Made by a program: the position numbers and the translations under genes | In this document: piece after piece, positions 26,075-34,046 of the stretch | Layout of the letters: every line of letters starts with the position of its first letter | Position numbering within the stretch: the first letter of the stretch is position 1 | Source: Jiangella alkaliphila | Lineage (GTDB): Bacteria > Actinomycetota > Actinomycetes > Jiangellales > Jiangellaceae | Direction: 5' to 3' | DNA length: 64,000 nt | Assembly (NCBI RefSeq): GCF_900105925.1 | Contig: NZ_LT629791.1 | Coordinates: forward strand, 2,763,278-2,827,277 | Notes under the pieces: model-generated | What the model was told of the DNA's origin: nothing | Database searches by the model: none | Seen by the model: the letters and a program-made list of their open reading frames with translations, nothing else

Positions 26075-28174
26075 ATGCGCGCATCCGACGTCCTCGCCGG
26101 CCTCGATCCCGAGCAGCGAGCGGTCGCCTCCGCGCTCAGTGGGCCGGTCTGCGTCATCGCCGGCGCGGGCACCGGGAAGACCCGCGCCATCACCCACCGC
26201 ATCGCCCACGGCGTGCACACCGGCGCGTTCGACCCGCGCCGCACGCTCGCCGTCACGTTCACCACCCGGGCGGCGGGCGAGATGCGCGGCCGGCTGCGCG
26301 CGCTCGGCGCCGAGGGCGTCCAGGCGCGCACGTTCCACTCCGCGGCGCTGCGTCAGGCCCGGTACTTCTGGCCGCAGATCACCGGCGTCGACCTGCCCGA
26401 GATCAGCCGCAGCAAGCTGCCCATCGTCGGCTCGGCCGCGTCGCGCTGCCGGGTGCCCACCGACCGCACGGTGCTGCGCGACCTCGCGTCCGAGATCGAG
26501 TGGGCGAAGGTCAGCAACGTGCTGCCCGAGGCGTACGTCACAGCCGCCGCGGCCGCGCATCGCGAGGTCGGCAACGTCGACCCCGAGTCCGTCTCCAAGG
26601 TCTACGCCGCGTACGAGGACCTCAAGACCGACCGCAACGTCCTCGACATGGAGGACATCCTGCTGGCCGCCGTGGGTCTGCTGGCCGGGCAGCCAGGCGT
26701 GGCCCAGCAGATCCGGTCGCAGTACCACCACTTCGTCGTCGACGAGTACCAGGACGTCTCGCCGGTCCAGCAGAAGCTGCTCGACCTGTGGATGGGCGAC
26801 CGCAACGACGTCTGCGTCGTCGGCGACCCCGCCCAGACCATCTACTCCTTCGCCGGCGCTCAGCCCGACTACCTCGTCGGGTTCCCGCAGCGCTTCCCCG
26901 GCGCCACCGTCGTGCGGCTGTTCCGCGACTACCGGTCCACGCCCGAGGTGGTCGGCGTCGCCAACGCGGTGCTGCGCGCCGCGCGCGAGGCGCACCAGGG
27001 CGTCGTCCTCGAGGCGCAGCGCCCGGCCGGCCCGAAGCCGGCGTTCGTCGAGCACCCCGACGAGCTGGCCGAGGCCGCGTGGGTGGCCGGCCAGATCGCC
27101 AAGCTGGTCGCCAACGGCACGCCGCAACGCGAGATCGCCGTGCTGTTCCGGGTCAACGCGCAGTCCGAGGCGTACGAGCAGGCGCTGGCCGATGCCGGCG
27201 TCGCCTACGTCGTCCGCGGCGCCGAGCGGTTCTTCGACCGCGGCGAGGTGCGCCAGGCGGCCATGCTGCTGCGCGCCGCCATCCGCACGGCCGACGGCGC
27301 GCCCGACGCCCCCGACGCCGCCGCGGCCACGTCCGCCATCCTCAGCACGGTCGGCTGGTCGGCCACGCCGCCGGCCGGTGGCGGCGCCGCCCGCGAGCGC
27401 TGGGAGTCGCTGGCGGCACTGGTGTCGCTGGCCGAGGAGGTCGTCGCGGCCAAGCCCGGCGCCGGGCTGACCGACGTCGTCGACGAGCTCGAGGCGCGGG
27501 CCACGGCCCAGCACGCCCCGGTCGCCGACGGCGTCACGCTCTCGTCGCTGCACTCCGCCAAGGGCCTCGAGTGGGACGCCGTCTTCGTCGTCGGCTGCCA
27601 CGAGGGCACGCTGCCGCTGAGCTACGCCGAGACGCCCGCGCAGATCGAGGAAGAGCGCCGGCTGCTCTACGTCGGCGTCACCCGTGCCCGCGAGCACCTG
27701 TCCGTGTCGTGGTCGCTGGCCCGCCAGCCCGGCGGCCGCGGCAACCGCCGGCCCAGCCGGTTCCTCGACGGCGTCCGGCCCGGTGGCGGCGCGCGCAGCG
27801 ACCAGCGGGCCGAGCGCGGGCCGGGCGGGAAGAGCCGCCGCTCCGGCGCGCAGGCTCGCTGCCGGGTCTGCGGCGCGCCGCTGGCCGACGCCGTCGACCG
27901 CAAGCTCGGCCGGTGCGGCAGCTGCCCGTCGTCGATGGACGACGCGTTGTTCGAACGGCTGCGCGCGTGGCGGCTGGAGCGGTCGCAGGAGCAGAAGGTG
28001 CCGGCCTACGTCGTGTTCACCGACGCCACGCTGATCGCCATCGCCGAGACCACGCCGGTCAACGAGACCCAGCTCGCGGCCATTCCGGGGGTCGGGCGCA
28101 CGAAGCTGGACCGCTACGGCGACGACGTCTTGGAGCTGTGCCGGGAAGTCCAGAAAGAATCACCGTTAAAATAG
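26075..28174 (+). CDS. uvrD2: ATP-dependent DNA helicase UvrD2
   Basis: A 699-residue SF1A helicase. Walker A GAGTGKT is near residues 29-35, DEYQDVSPVQQ near 222, and AKGLEWDAVFVVG and YVGVTRAREHL are further motor motifs. After the motor comes a tetracysteine module (CRVCGAPL, then CGSC, about 596-617) and a C-terminal HRDC domain (about 623-699, ending in IPGVGRTKLDRYG). Tetracysteine plus HRDC is the architecture of mycobacterial UvrD2. ATG 26075 follows GAGGAT by six bases, suggesting leaderless translation; ATG 26024 is an alternative. The whiB7 promoter overlaps its 3' end. Confidence 0.93.
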   Translation: MRASDVLAGLDPEQRAVASALSGPVCVIAGAGTGKTRAITHRIAHGVHTGAFDPRRTLAVTFTTRAAGEMRGRLRALGAEGVQARTFHSAALRQARYFWPQITGVDLPEISRSKLPIVGSAASRCRVPTDRTVLRDLASEIEWAKVSNVLPEAYVTAAAAAHREVGNVDPESVSKVYAAYEDLKTDRNVLDMEDILLAAVGLLAGQPGVAQQIRSQYHHFVVDEYQDVSPVQQKLLDLWMGDRNDVCVVGDPAQTIYSFAGAQPDYLVGFPQRFPGATVVRLFRDYRSTPEVVGVANAVLRAAREAHQGVVLEAQRPAGPKPAFVEHPDELAEAAWVAGQIAKLVANGTPQREIAVLFRVNAQSEAYEQALADAGVAYVVRGAERFFDRGEVRQAAMLLRAAIRTADGAPDAPDAAAATSAILSTVGWSATPPAGGGAARERWESLAALVSLAEEVVAAKPGAGLTDVVDELEARATAQHAPVADGVTLSSLHSAKGLEWDAVFVVGCHEGTLPLSYAETPAQIEEERRLLYVGVTRAREHLSVSWSLARQPGGRGNRRPSRFLDGVRPGGGARSDQRAERGPGGKSRRSGAQARCRVCGAPLADAVDRKLGRCGSCPSSMDDALFERLRAWRLERSQEQKVPAYVVFTDATLIAIAETTPVNETQLAAIPGVGRTKLDRYGDDVLELCREVQKESPLK

Positions 28175-28205
28175 GTTGCCCCTTACATGCGGGCCGGAAT
28201 AGCAT
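28166..28205 (+). promoter_or_regulatory. whiB7 promoter with an AT-rich WhiB7-type box
   Basis: TTGCCC (28176-28181) and TAGCAT (28200-28205), spaced 18 bp, form a sigma-A-like promoter. TTAAAATA (28166-28173) directly precedes the -35. WhiB7-dependent promoters in mycobacteria are described as having such an AT-rich block just upstream of the -35, contacted by the WhiB7 AT-hook. This predicts positive autoregulation. The uvrD2 stop codon lies within the site. Confidence 0.75.
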
Positions 28206-28281
28206 GTCCGAGCGCGCTGCGATGCGACGCGCCCTTGAGTCGGAAGGCCCGGCTCGGGATGACCCCGAGAGGAGGACGCTG

Positions 28282-28503
28282 ATGAAGATCACGACTGTTA
28301 ACCCGTCTCAGTGCGGTGTCGGCTTCGCCTATGCGCCTGCTCTGCGTGGTGTCTCCCTGAGCTCCCGTGAGCGCATGATCGCGCCCGTCACCGCCCCGCA
28401 GACGGGAGAAGTGCGTCCGCAGGCAGGTACTGGCGCGACGACGCACCTCGTCGATGGGGTCAAGCAGGACGTGCGTGTCCGCACTTGGGGTCCACCGGTC
28501 TAG
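28282..28503 (+). CDS. whiB7 leader ORF (upstream regulatory peptide)
   Basis: A 73-residue ORF beginning MKITTVNPSQCGVGFAYAPA. Its site GAGAGGAGG ends a few bases before the ATG and is stronger than that of many genes here. It ends 24 bases before the attenuator stem. By analogy with studied whiB7 leaders, slowed translation of the ORF under ribosome-targeting drugs should favour read-through into whiB7. Its last codons contain TGGGGTCC (28486-28493), which can pair with GGACCCCA (28534-28541) in the terminator's 5' arm. The peptide itself may have no function. Confidence 0.8.
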   Translation: MKITTVNPSQCGVGFAYAPALRGVSLSSRERMIAPVTAPQTGEVRPQAGTGATTHLVDGVKQDVRVRTWGPPV

Positions 28504-28527
28504 CCATGACAAGACCGGCGCCTCCGA

Positions 28528-28568
28528 GGCCGCGGACCCCACACAGGGATCCGCGGCCTTTTTGTTTG
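28528..28568 (+). terminator. Intrinsic terminator/attenuator of whiB7
   Basis: GGCCGCGGACCCC (28528-28540) pairs with GGGATCCGCGGCC (28546-28558) through 12 of 13 positions, with loop ACACA and then TTTTTGTTT. It is the only classic U-tract terminator noticed in the window. A small CCGGTC/GACCGG hairpin (28495-28500 with 28513-28518) precedes it. Confidence 0.9.
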
Positions 28569-28603
28569 CCAGAACCGATGGAGGAAGGGAGGTGACCGAA
28601 CTC

Positions 28604-28879
28604 ATGATGCTGACCAGCGTTCTCGACCGGGCCGTAGTGGCCGACGAGTCCATTCCGTGCCGGAAGGACCCGGAGCTGTGGTTCGCCGAGTCGCCGGCTG
28701 ACGTCGAAGACGCCAAGCAACTGTGCCGGGAGTGCCCCGTGCGGGAGCAGTGCCTCGCCGGCGCGATGGACCGGGCCGAGCCCTGGGGCGTGTGGGGCGG
28801 AGAGCTCTTCGTCTCCGGGGTCATCGTGGCGCGCAAGCGGCCGCGTGGCCGGCCCCGTAAGAACGAGATCGCGGCGTAG
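28604..28879 (+). CDS. whiB7: WhiB7 transcriptional regulator
   Basis: A 91-residue Fe-S regulator. The four cluster cysteines are C19, C41, C44 and C50, GVWGG is at 62-66, and the C-terminal AT-hook RPRGRPRK is at 79-86. The AT-hook and the leader-attenuator identify WhiB7 among WhiB proteins. By family knowledge it binds the sigma-A region and switches on intrinsic antibiotic-resistance genes. ATG 28604 has GGGAGGTG ten bases upstream; an in-frame ATG follows immediately at 28607 and a GTG lies at 28592. The location next to uvrD2 matches mycobacteria. Confidence 0.94.
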   Translation: MMLTSVLDRAVVADESIPCRKDPELWFAESPADVEDAKQLCRECPVREQCLAGAMDRAEPWGVWGGELFVSGVIVARKRPRGRPRKNEIAA

Positions 28880-29045
28880 TGAGACCAGCACACGCCGGAA
28901 CTGGGCACCAACGGCACCTGCCGATGACCGATGACCCCGATGGACGGACCACGACATGACCACGACGCTCCGGCCCGATGCGGCCACCCCAGACGACCCG
29001 AAGGCCGAGACCACCAGCATGAACCGAGACTTCAGGAGCACCGAG

Positions 29046-29231
29046 ATGCATCTCATGAACGAAGCCCTCGCGCGCGCACACTGTACGGAGCAGCGCGAAC
29101 GGGCGATGGAGGAACAGCGAGTACGACGCGTGCTGGCCGCCCGCCGGATGGACCGGCGGGCCGCCCGGGCGGCGCAGCGAGCCAGGAACCTGGCCGCCGC
29201 GGCGGTCGCCCTGCGCAGCCGCGCCTACTGA
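29046..29231 (+). CDS. Small Arg/Ala-rich helical protein
   Basis: A 61-residue, highly basic protein beginning MHLMNEALARAHCTEQRERA, with an Arg/Ala-rich helix to the end. Proteins of this look are common as small actinobacterial hypotheticals; no function is known to me. ATG 29046 is chosen for AGGAG seven bases upstream; the frame is open to an ATG at 28956, which would give 91 residues with a low-complexity start. A strong terminator follows. Confidence 0.6.
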   Translation: MHLMNEALARAHCTEQRERAMEEQRVRRVLAARRMDRRAARAAQRARNLAAAAVALRSRAY

Positions 29232-29284
29232 TCGGCCCGAGCCGGGTCGTGAGCGCGCCGTCCACGCAGTAGCCGACACCCAGC

Positions 29285-29319
29285 GACCCCGCGCCGTCCA
29301 CCACGGACGGCGCGGGGTC
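29285..29319 (+). terminator. Strong 15-bp perfect hairpin terminator
   Basis: GACCCCGCGCCGTCC (29285-29299) is perfectly complementary to 29305-29319 around loop ACCAC. It ends the whiB7 to small-protein stretch. Confidence 0.8.
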
Positions 29320-29446
29320 TCGTCATGTACAGGGTCGGGCCGCGTGCACAGGTGGTCGGGACCAGTCGTTGCGGTCGGCCGGTGCGGAGTTCGACGATGT
29401 CGGGCCGGGGTTCTCGTACCTCGGGGCAATGGGTGGGGGGATTCTC

Positions 29447-29635
29447 ATGACGACGACCGGGGAGAGCCGTGTGTCCGAAGCGGTGACGTGCGCACTGTGC
29501 GGGACGACCGCGGCGGAGCTGCCGCTCACGTGGGTCAGCAGCGTGGAGCGGGGCCGGACCCTGTACTACTGCGACCGGTGCGCTCGCGACAACCTGCGCG
29601 CCATCGAGGCCCGCCTCGACGATTCTTGGTGGTGA
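29447..29635 (+). CDS. Small zinc-ribbon protein
   Basis: A 62-residue protein with two CxxC pairs (VTCALCG and YYCDRCA), a likely treble-clef or ribbon zinc site, and an RLDDSWW end. Such short proteins are widespread in actinobacteria with unknown role. ATG 29447 follows a GGTGGGGGG stretch; GTG 29471, giving SEAVTCALCG as the N-terminus, is an equally good alternative. It is convergent with the ABC1 kinase gene. Confidence 0.7.
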   Translation: MTTTGESRVSEAVTCALCGTTAAELPLTWVSSVERGRTLYYCDRCARDNLRAIEARLDDSWW

Positions 29636-29650
29636 CGGCCGCCGGGTGGC

Positions 29651-30970
29651 TCAGGTCGTGAAGCCGGGCAGCCAGCGCTCCAGCTCGTCGCGGAACGGAG
29701 CCTCGCAGTCCAGTTGCGACAGTACGCCGATGCCACCGATCCAGACCCGGTGGATGAGCAGGTACGACGGCGGCAGGTTGAGCTTGAGGCCGATGGAGTA
29801 GCCGGGCCGGCGGGGGTCGTTGATGCGGGCGAACTGCTCGCGCATCCACGGCCGGTTGAAGTGGAACCGGTCGACCATGGCCGGCTCGAGGAACGGCGAC
29901 AGGTAGTCGTAGAGGGCCTCGGGGTCGAGGTCGATGTGCGACTTGACGAAGCCCTCCTCGCGCAGGCCGTCGAGCATCGCGTCGGCCTGGCCGGCCAGCG
30001 CTCGGCTCATGAGCTGCCCGATCGACGGCGGCAGCCCCTCCGGCAGCCGCGCGACGGCGCCGTAGTCGAGCACGCCGAGCTTGCCGTCGGCCGTGATGCG
30101 GTAGTTGCCCGGGTGCGGGTCGGCGTGCAGCAGGCCGGCCCGGGCCGGGCCGGAGAACAGGAACCGGACGTAGAGCAGGCCGGCGTGGTCGCGCTCTTCC
30201 TTGGTGCCGTCGGCGATGACCTTCGACAGCGGCAGGCCGTCGAGCCACTCGGACACCAGGACGTGCTCGGCGCCCTCGACCAGCTTGGGCACGGCGAACT
30301 GGGGATCGCCGTCGTAGGCGAGGGCGAAGCCGTCCTGCGCGTCGGCCTCCATGCGGTAGTCGAGCTCTTCGACCATGCGGTCATGCAGCTCCTCGACCAG
30401 CGCCTTCGCGTCCATGCCGGGCACCAGTGCGCCGATGGAGCGGCCCAGCCGCGCGACCTGGCGCAGGTCGGAGCGCAGCGCGTCGCCGGCGCCGGGGTAC
30501 TGGATCTTGACGGCGACCGTGCGGCCGTCGTGCCAGACGGCCTTGTGTACCTGGCCGATGGACGCCGACGCGGCCGGCGCGTCGTCGAAGGACCGGAACC
30601 GGTCGCGCCAGTCGGGTCCGAGGTCGGCGGCGAGCACGCGGTGCACCGTCGCGGCCTTCATCGGCGGCGCCGACTCCTGCAGCTTGGTGAGCGTGGCGCG
30701 GTACGGCGCGGCCAGCTCCTCCGGGATGCCGGCCTCGAGCACGGACAGCGTCTGCCCGAACTTCATGGCGCCGCCCTTGAGCCCGCCCAGCACCCGGAAG
30801 ACGTGCTCGGCGGTGCGCTGCTGCACCTCGGCGCTGACGGACTCGGCCGACGCGCCGCCCAGCCGCTTGCCCAGGCCCAGCGTGGCCCGCCCGGCGAACC
30901 CCAGCGGCAGCGACGCGAGCTTGATGGCGCGGTTGACGGCATTGCGTGGCAGATCGCTCACATCTCCCAT
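29651..30970 (-). CDS. ABC1/UbiB-family atypical kinase
   Basis: A 439-residue ABC1 (ADCK/UbiB) protein. Visible family motifs are the N-terminal KxGQ-type signature in GAMKFGQTLSVLEAGIP, the Ala-rich loop in AASASIGQVHKAVW, VAVKIQYPG with the ATP-binding Lys, the catalytic-region HADPHPGNYRI and metal-binding VLDYGAVARLP. In other bacteria such kinases support quinone synthesis; actinobacterial members are less defined. Its ATG lies 13 bases inside the end of the upstream ThiF-like gene, implying coupling. In mycobacteria the equivalent gene also sits next to whiB7. Confidence 0.9.
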   Translation of the reverse strand: MGDVSDLPRNAVNRAIKLASLPLGFAGRATLGLGKRLGGASAESVSAEVQQRTAEHVFRVLGGLKGGAMKFGQTLSVLEAGIPEELAAPYRATLTKLQESAPPMKAATVHRVLAADLGPDWRDRFRSFDDAPAASASIGQVHKAVWHDGRTVAVKIQYPGAGDALRSDLRQVARLGRSIGALVPGMDAKALVEELHDRMVEELDYRMEADAQDGFALAYDGDPQFAVPKLVEGAEHVLVSEWLDGLPLSKVIADGTKEERDHAGLLYVRFLFSGPARAGLLHADPHPGNYRITADGKLGVLDYGAVARLPEGLPPSIGQLMSRALAGQADAMLDGLREEGFVKSHIDLDPEALYDYLSPFLEPAMVDRFHFNRPWMREQFARINDPRRPGYSIGLKLNLPPSYLLIHRVWIGGIGVLSQLDCEAPFRDELERWLPGFTT

Positions 30971-32013
30971 TGTGCCGCCTCGTCCTCGCGGGTCGACCAG
31001 CCGCACCCACAACGCGGATGACGGGTCCAGCCGCGCCGCCGCGGCAACCCCGACGGCAGCGTGACCTCCATGGTGCCGTCGACCGCGGCCGGAGTGAAGC
31101 CGTCGAGGTGCGCCAGCACCTGCGTGGCGGCCAGTCCGGCGACGACGGCGGCCAGCGCGGCGTCGCAAGCCGGCTCCGGCGGCGGCCGGCGCAGCGCCTG
31201 GTCGAGCACCAGCGGCCAGTGCGGATCGCGGGCGGTGCGGTGCAGGTCGTGGCAACGCAGGCAGGACGAGCGGCCCGGCAGCACCAGCGGCCCGACCACC
31301 CCGGTGACCTCGACGACCTGGGCGAACAGGTGCGGGATGCCCTGACGGACCAGCTCGGCGGCCTCCGCGCGGCCGGTGTCGGCGGTCGGCGCGAGGACGA
31401 CGAGGCCGGGCGCCTCCGGCCGGCCGCCGTCGTCGGCCTCCCCGGCGTCGGCCCGCAGCAGCGGGTCGAGCGAGCGCCGCCGGGACGCGCCGACGGCATC
31501 GGGCGGGTGGCCGCCGGGGCTGACGTCGGCGGGCCGGACGGGTTCGCCGTCGAGCACCGCGACCGTGCCGACGCCGGCCGCGGCCAGCAGCCGGGCGATC
31601 TGGGCGCCGACCCGGCCCGCGCCCTGCACGTCGACCCGCGACCGGCCCCGGGCGGCGAGCACGTCGCCGCCGCCGTCGGCTGATCGGGTGAGCAGGGCGG
31701 CGCTGGAGCGGTCCGGCAGCCGCCGTGGATCGGCCGGCGGGTCCGCCGGGGCGAGCCGGTCGCCGTCGACGACGGCGCCGGCCGCCACCAGCAGGGCGGT
31801 GAGGCGATCGGCGGCGGACCGGCCGAGACCGAGTTCCGCCGCCAGCTCGCGCAGCGCCGCCAGGTCGGCGGCGCCGGTCATCGCGTCGACGACGGCTCGT
31901 TCCGGCCGGCTGAGCCCGCCGACGACCAACGCCAGCCCCGGCGTCGCGCCCACCTGCAAGGTGGACTCGTCGCGCCAGGTGCGGCTCAGAGCGGGATGGA
32001 GGATGGGACGCAC
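30958..32013 (-). CDS. ThiF/E1-like-fold protein with zinc-binding cysteines
   Basis: A 351-residue protein. The N-terminal half is divergent. The middle has a Rossmann-like GAGRVGAQIARLLAAAG followed by VAVLDGEPVRPADV, as in ThiF/E1 enzymes and in RiPP-precursor-binding relatives. Two cysteine pairs (SSCLRCHD and PRCGCGW) look like a structural zinc site. No catalytic Cys or Arg finger of a true E1 was recognised, so adenylation is doubtful. GTG 32013 was chosen because conserved sequence starts there; the frame extends to 32220. It is coupled to the ABC1 kinase, a pairing also seen in mycobacteria (from memory, Rv3196). Confidence 0.72.
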   Translation of the reverse strand: MRPILHPALSRTWRDESTLQVGATPGLALVVGGLSRPERAVVDAMTGAADLAALRELAAELGLGRSAADRLTALLVAAGAVVDGDRLAPADPPADPRRLPDRSSAALLTRSADGGGDVLAARGRSRVDVQGAGRVGAQIARLLAAAGVGTVAVLDGEPVRPADVSPGGHPPDAVGASRRRSLDPLLRADAGEADDGGRPEAPGLVVLAPTADTGRAEAAELVRQGIPHLFAQVVEVTGVVGPLVLPGRSSCLRCHDLHRTARDPHWPLVLDQALRRPPPEPACDAALAAVVAGLAATQVLAHLDGFTPAAVDGTMEVTLPSGLPRRRGWTRHPRCGCGWSTREDEAAQWEM

Positions 32014-32099
32014 AGCGGCATCCTGCCCCGTTCGGCGCCGCCGTGCGTTCCACTGTCCACAGGCCCGCCTCGGCGGGCGCCGGACTCCTGGATCAGGCC

Positions 32100-32258
32100 T
32101 CAGACGCGGCCGAGGATCCGGTTCAGATTGGTGGAACAGACCGGGCAGGTGGCCTTTGCCATGCGCGTGCCCTTGTCGTTGACGACGATGTCGCCGGTCG
32201 CCTCGCGCTTCTCCTTGCACTTCACGCAGTAGAACTCCCCCGTGTACGTCTCAGCCAT
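32100..32258 (-). CDS. Small DUF5679-type zinc-ribbon protein
   Basis: A 52-residue protein starting MAETYTGEFYCVKCKEKREA. Two CxxC pairs (CVKC and CPVC) indicate a zinc ribbon. ATG 32258 has a strong GGGAGG site. The family is small and uncharacterised. It lies upstream of the ThiF-like gene on the same strand, with an 86-bp gap. Confidence 0.82.
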   Translation of the reverse strand: MAETYTGEFYCVKCKEKREATGDIVVNDKGTRMAKATCPVCSTNLNRILGRV

Positions 32259-32384
32259 TCGTGGCCTCCCTTTCCTTCGTTGCAGGAGTGGAAGCAGCAG
32301 GTCAGCCGCGTCCCCCGTGTAGTTGAGCCGACACACTACGCCAGCCGGCGGATCGTGCGAGGCAGAAATGGCGAGCGAGAATGC

Positions 32385-32470
32385 GCTCGGCGGGATCTCA
32401 GTTCCGCTGACGTGCGCGCGCCTTCCCCGGACGCGCGGAGGTGTCATCGTTTTCCGAGATCCCGCCGAGC
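32385..32470. repeat. 15-bp perfect inverted repeat
   Basis: GCTCGGCGGGATCTC (32385-32399) is the exact reverse complement of 32456-32470, with a 56-base GC-rich centre. It lies in the 600-bp divergent gap upstream of the DUF5679 gene. Confidence 0.7.
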
Positions 32471-32590
32471 GAGATCGGGCGGCCCGTGCGAAGTGTGGTG
32501 TGCAAGGGATTCGAGCCGCCGGACATGTCAGTGAACGTACGGCGATCCCCGGGTGGCGGCAACGGGAACGGCGATGGACCGTCCCAAGGC

Positions 32591-32815
32591 TGTGGATAAC
32601 TCTGTGGATGACTTGTGCAGGACTCCCGTGGTGCTTGTGGACCACCGGTGCGCAGCGTGTTGACAACCTGGCGGCTCCACATCGTCAGCGGCTCTGACCT
32701 GCAGAGACACCGTCCACCACATGTGCACGAAGAAAGTGTGGCCGAGGCTGTGCCGATGAAGGCGATCGAGCCGGGCATTGGCCTCGTAGGCGGCATTCTC
32801 GGCCAGTTATCCACA
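32591..32815. other. Cluster of DnaA-box sequences
   Basis: Perfect consensus boxes occur at 32591-32599 (TGTGGATAA, minus-strand TTATCCACA) and 32807-32815 (TTATCCACA). Near-matches lie at 32603-32611 (TGTGGATGA) and 32636-32644 (TGTGGACCA). The stretch 32471-32846 has no convincing gene. Neither dnaA, dnaN nor gyrase genes are nearby, so this is not an ordinary oriC. Confidence 0.55.
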
Positions 32816-32846
32816 TTGCATCCACGCATTCACCGGCGGATGGGTT

Positions 32847-32852
32847 TACGGT
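32847..32852 (+). promoter_or_regulatory. Leaderless-type -10 box of the metalloprotease gene
   Basis: TACGGT lies exactly six bases before the ATG at 32859, and no Shine-Dalgarno is present, fitting leaderless expression. Confidence 0.55.
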
Positions 32853-32858
32853 GCATCC

Positions 32859-33434
32859 ATGGAGGCACCGGACGTCGAGATACGGCGCTCGCTGCGCCGC
32901 CGGCGTACCGTCACGGCGTTCCGCGAGAACGGCCGCATCGTGGTGTGCCTCCCGTCACGGCTCAGCAAGGCCGAGGAGCGGCGCTGGGTCCAGGTCATGC
33001 TCGACCGGCTGGCGGCGCAGGAGCGACGCCGCCGCCCCAGCGACGAAGGGCTGCTGGCCCGGGCCGGTGACCTGTCGCGCAAGTACCTCGACGGCCGGGC
33101 GACGCCCAGCAGCGTGCGGTGGAGCTCGACCCAGCGGGCCCGCTGGGGCTCGTGCACCCCCAGCGACGGCTCGATCCGCCTCTCCAGCCGGCTGCAGGGG
33201 CTGCCCACCTGGGTCATCGACTACGTGCTGGTGCACGAGCTGACCCACCTGCTGGTCAACGACCACGGCCCGGAGTTCTGGGCGCTGGTCGGGCGCTACC
33301 CGCGGGCCGAGCGGGCGCGCGGCTTCCTCGACGGCTACAGCCACGCGGCCGGCGCGGTCCCGTCCGAGGCCGACGACGAGGACGTCACCGACAGCGACGA
33401 CGAGGACGGCGCCGCCGAGGTCGCCGCGACCTGA
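32859..33434 (+). CDS. YgjP-like (M48/DUF45-type) metallopeptidase
   Basis: A 191-residue putative zinc metallopeptidase. HELTH at residues 126-130 is the zincin motif, preceded by STQRARWGSC and RLSSRLQGLPTWVIDYVLV, which are typical of the YgjP/WLM-like DUF45 family. The C-terminal 25 residues are acidic and low-complexity. There is no signal peptide, so it is probably cytosolic. The substrate is unknown. The start is supported by a -10-like TACGGT six bases upstream. Confidence 0.85.
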   Translation: MEAPDVEIRRSLRRRRTVTAFRENGRIVVCLPSRLSKAEERRWVQVMLDRLAAQERRRRPSDEGLLARAGDLSRKYLDGRATPSSVRWSSTQRARWGSCTPSDGSIRLSSRLQGLPTWVIDYVLVHELTHLLVNDHGPEFWALVGRYPRAERARGFLDGYSHAAGAVPSEADDEDVTDSDDEDGAAEVAAT

Positions 33435-33468
33435 CGGCCTTCGAGGTGGATTCGCCGGTCATCCTGGG

Positions 33469-33474
33469 TAACGT
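33469..33474 (+). promoter_or_regulatory. Leaderless-type -10 box
   Basis: TAACGT lies exactly six bases before the GTG at 33481; there is no ribosome-binding site. Confidence 0.55.
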
Positions 33475-33480
33475 CCAGCA

Positions 33481-34014
33481 GTGACGATGACGCAGGCGTT
33501 CGGGGGCATCCCCGCGGGCACCATCACCTGGGACGGGTTGCTGACCGGTGCGCTCGTCGTCCCGGCGACGTTCGCCGCGGCGCTGCTGGCGTTCTGGCTG
33601 CAGTCCCGTAACACCGCGCGGCAGGGGCTCGTCGAGGCGGTCGAGTCGCTGCGTGAGCTGGTCATGCGCGTGGCCTCGTCGCCGGCCCCGGCCGACGGCC
33701 CGTGGGTGCCTGGCGGGGCGCGCCGGCTGACCGAGGCCGAGGCGCGGCTGTTCGTCGACCTCGGCGAGCGGATCGCCCGGGTGCGCTCGCGGTGTGGTCG
33801 GCGCGACCGCGCGTTGGCCGCCGGCTTGCGCGACGCGCACGTCAGCGTCATCGAGGCCGTCGTCAGCGGCGAGACCGCCGACGCCGCCGCCGTCTGGCGG
33901 TTCCTCGACGCCTGGCTGGACTCCCGCAGCGGCGTGCGGCGCGGCCGGATCACCATCGACGCGCTGCGTCCCCGCCGCCGGACGACGGAGGAGAAGGTGC
34001 CGGCCCGCTCCTGA
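33481..34014 (+). CDS. Membrane-anchored protein of unknown function
   Basis: A 177-residue protein with one N-terminal membrane helix (about residues 18-40, LLTGALVVPATFAAALLAFW) and a helical cytosolic part that may form a coiled coil. No family was recognised. GTG 33481 is supported by TAACGT six bases upstream. It is convergent with the Nudix gene, with a palindrome between. Confidence 0.65.
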   Translation: MTMTQAFGGIPAGTITWDGLLTGALVVPATFAAALLAFWLQSRNTARQGLVEAVESLRELVMRVASSPAPADGPWVPGGARRLTEAEARLFVDLGERIARVRSRCGRRDRALAAGLRDAHVSVIEAVVSGETADAAAVWRFLDAWLDSRSGVRRGRITIDALRPRRRTTEEKVPARS

Positions 34015-34046
34015 CCCGCCGTCGCTCCGCCCCCGAACCGCCCCGA

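Noticed and set aside
28166-28281. whiB7 leader as a riboswitch
   Set aside because: No conserved aptamer pattern was recognised; a leader ORF with an intrinsic terminator explains the region.
32258-32858. Chromosomal replication origin
   Set aside because: DnaA boxes are present but few, and dnaA, dnaN, recF and gyrase genes are absent, so oriC is not supported.
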